DNA of 14,613 nt from Gammaproteobacteria bacterium UBA3498 (GTDB taxonomy: Bacteria; Pseudomonadota; Gammaproteobacteria; Pseudomonadales; Pseudohongiellaceae). Positions 13,827-14,613 of this stretch are shown here, one piece after another. The first letter of the stretch is position 1. Each line of letters starts with the position of its first letter. A model generated the notes under the pieces. It had not been told where the DNA came from and did not search any database. It saw only the letters and a list, made by a program, of their open reading frames with translations. The stretch is taken from NCBI GenBank assembly GCA_002377605.1, contig DFQD01000090.1, positions 1 to 14,613 of the forward strand, written 5' to 3'. Position numbers and translations under genes: made by a program.

Positions 13827-14302
13827 ACAGAATTAAGGTGACTTTTGATACTTGGATACAGTTGCTAGGTATGCTGGGAGTGCTAGGTGGGTTGATATTT
13901 GTCGGTCTTGAAATGCAACAATCTCAAAGGATAGCGATAGCCGGTCAGATTCAGGCCAGAAATCAGATGCTTCTTGACAACCAGCTTGCTTTTCTGGGAG
14001 AAGAGCCAATAGGGAGAAGTATTCTATCGCAAGGAAATCCGAATACGATTAATCCAGAGTCACTTAGCGAAGAAGAGTTTGCTGTCTGGTATCAAATTAT
14101 GCAAACACGGGCAATCACCATTCAAAACGCATTTCAGCAGTATCAATTGGACCTTTTGCCGGACGATGTTTGGGAGCAAGCTACAGAGCGAATCTTGAAC
14201 CATTGGACGAACTGTCATATTAGACCTATTTGGTATACCTCAGCCGTCCCTTCATTTCAGCGTTACCTTGATGCTTTGCCAGCAGAGTGTGTGAGTAACT
14301 AA
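13823..14302 (+). CDS. Uncharacterised protein with N-terminal membrane anchor
   Basis: This 159-residue protein has a single hydrophobic segment (about 11-29, WIQLLGMLGVLGGLIFVG) followed by LEMQQSQRIAIAGQIQARNQM and a soluble domain of about 120 residues rich in Gln and Trp. The layout 'LGVLGGLIFVGLEMQQSQ...QARNQM' is one I associate with a large, unnamed family in marine proteobacteria, present in many paralogues; no function is known to me. C210-type catalytic motifs are not visible; only two cysteines occur near the C-terminus (CHIRPIWY and AECVSN). It is coupled on both sides: ATGA with the charged protein and TAATG with the two-pass membrane protein. Confidence 0.8.
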   Translation: MNRIKVTFDTWIQLLGMLGVLGGLIFVGLEMQQSQRIAIAGQIQARNQMLLDNQLAFLGEEPIGRSILSQGNPNTINPESLSEEEFAVWYQIMQTRAITIQNAFQQYQLDLLPDDVWEQATERILNHWTNCHIRPIWYTSAVPSFQRYLDALPAECVSN

Positions 14303-14553
14303 TGCTTTACAGGCTTGGTTTCGTGATTCATTGGATAGGGTTTACCTGTTTAATGCTGTTCTCAGGACTAGTTTTTTTGGGAATAATCATCGGAGAAGCC
14401 TCTATCACAGAGGTACCTACATTTGTTGTAGAAACTCTGCTCGATTTTAGCCGCGCGGATCAGGCAGATTATTGGTTTGTACTATTAGCAATAACCCATT
14501 GGCCTATCAAGTGGATGCTTACCGATAACAAATCATTCTTTCCTTGGAATTGA
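14302..14553 (+). CDS. Small two-pass membrane protein
   Basis: This 83-residue protein has two hydrophobic segments (about 4-29, LGFVIHWIGFTCLML onward, and about 55-72, DYWFVLLAITHWPIKWML) joined by an acidic loop (ADQADYW), with the tail DNKSFFPWN. The HWIGF and 'W.i.WmLT..KSFfPW' motifs occur in small unannotated membrane proteins of marine gammaproteobacteria as I recall them; no function is known. Its ATG overlaps the previous TAA (TAATG), so it is probably made with the preceding anchored protein and may form a complex with it. Confidence 0.78.
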   Translation: MLYRLGFVIHWIGFTCLMLFSGLVFLGIIIGEASITEVPTFVVETLLDFSRADQADYWFVLLAITHWPIKWMLTDNKSFFPWN

Positions 14554-14600
14554 TAACCTGTCATACCATCCACACTCGAATTTAACGGACAAATCAGATT

Positions 14601-14605
14601 GGAGG
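14601..14605 (+). promoter_or_regulatory. Strong ribosome binding site at the window edge
   Basis: GGAGG lies 8 nt before the end of the window, in the 60 nt after the last gene. A start codon just past the edge would be ideally spaced. A TTG at 14609 is too close. This suggests the small-protein operon may continue to the right. Confidence 0.45.
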
Positions 14606-14613
14606 TTATTGAA

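Overview
The window looks like a chromosomal stretch of a heterotrophic, probably marine, gammaproteobacterium. This is inferred from moderate GC content, an E. coli-like tRNA-Arg(ACG) with encoded CCA, Shine-Dalgarno-led genes, and many Sec-exported hydrolases. No phage, insertion sequence or CRISPR array is visible.

Layout. (1) Positions 1-4288 hold two divergent acyl-CoA operons. Leftward are an HTD2/FAS1-like hot-dog hydratase and a class III CoA-transferase that runs off the left edge. Rightward are a MaoC hydratase, a CitE-like CoA-ester lyase and an acyl-CoA dehydrogenase. Together they spell activation, hydration, C-C cleavage and alpha,beta-oxidation of a CoA ester, the same enzyme classes as itaconate/mesaconate (C5 dicarboxylate) breakdown. 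(2) Positions 4533-6942 hold an exported type-B carboxylesterase and an exported metallo-beta-lactamase-fold hydrolase in one operon. (3) A leftward exported Sel1-repeat protein follows, then a structured leader, tRNA-Arg(ACG) and a strong terminator (7009-7981). (4) Positions 8282-10138 hold an exported metal-dependent amidohydrolase and a single-pass membrane protein of unknown function. (5) Positions 10370-12270 hold a leftward pair: a protein of the glycine/sarcosine/betaine/D-proline reductase selenoprotein B family, split by an in-frame UGA, and an HpcH/HpaI aldolase carrying a signal peptide. (6) A divergent exported epoxide-hydrolase-like alpha/beta hydrolase lies at 12379-13467. (7) Positions 13573-14553 hold a tightly coupled cassette of small uncharacterised proteins. 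A strong ribosome binding site at the right edge announces another gene.

The main discovery candidate is the selenoprotein gene at 11347-12231. A simple ORF caller breaks it into two proteins of 158 and 129 residues. The two pieces are in one frame, joined by UGA in a U-P-V-C redox motif. A stem-loop fitting the bacterial SECIS model begins 10 nt after the UGA. The UGA is therefore probably read as selenocysteine (U159). Its pairing with an exported HpcH/HpaI aldolase, in a setting of exported hydrolases, has no obvious link to classical Stickland amino-acid reduction.
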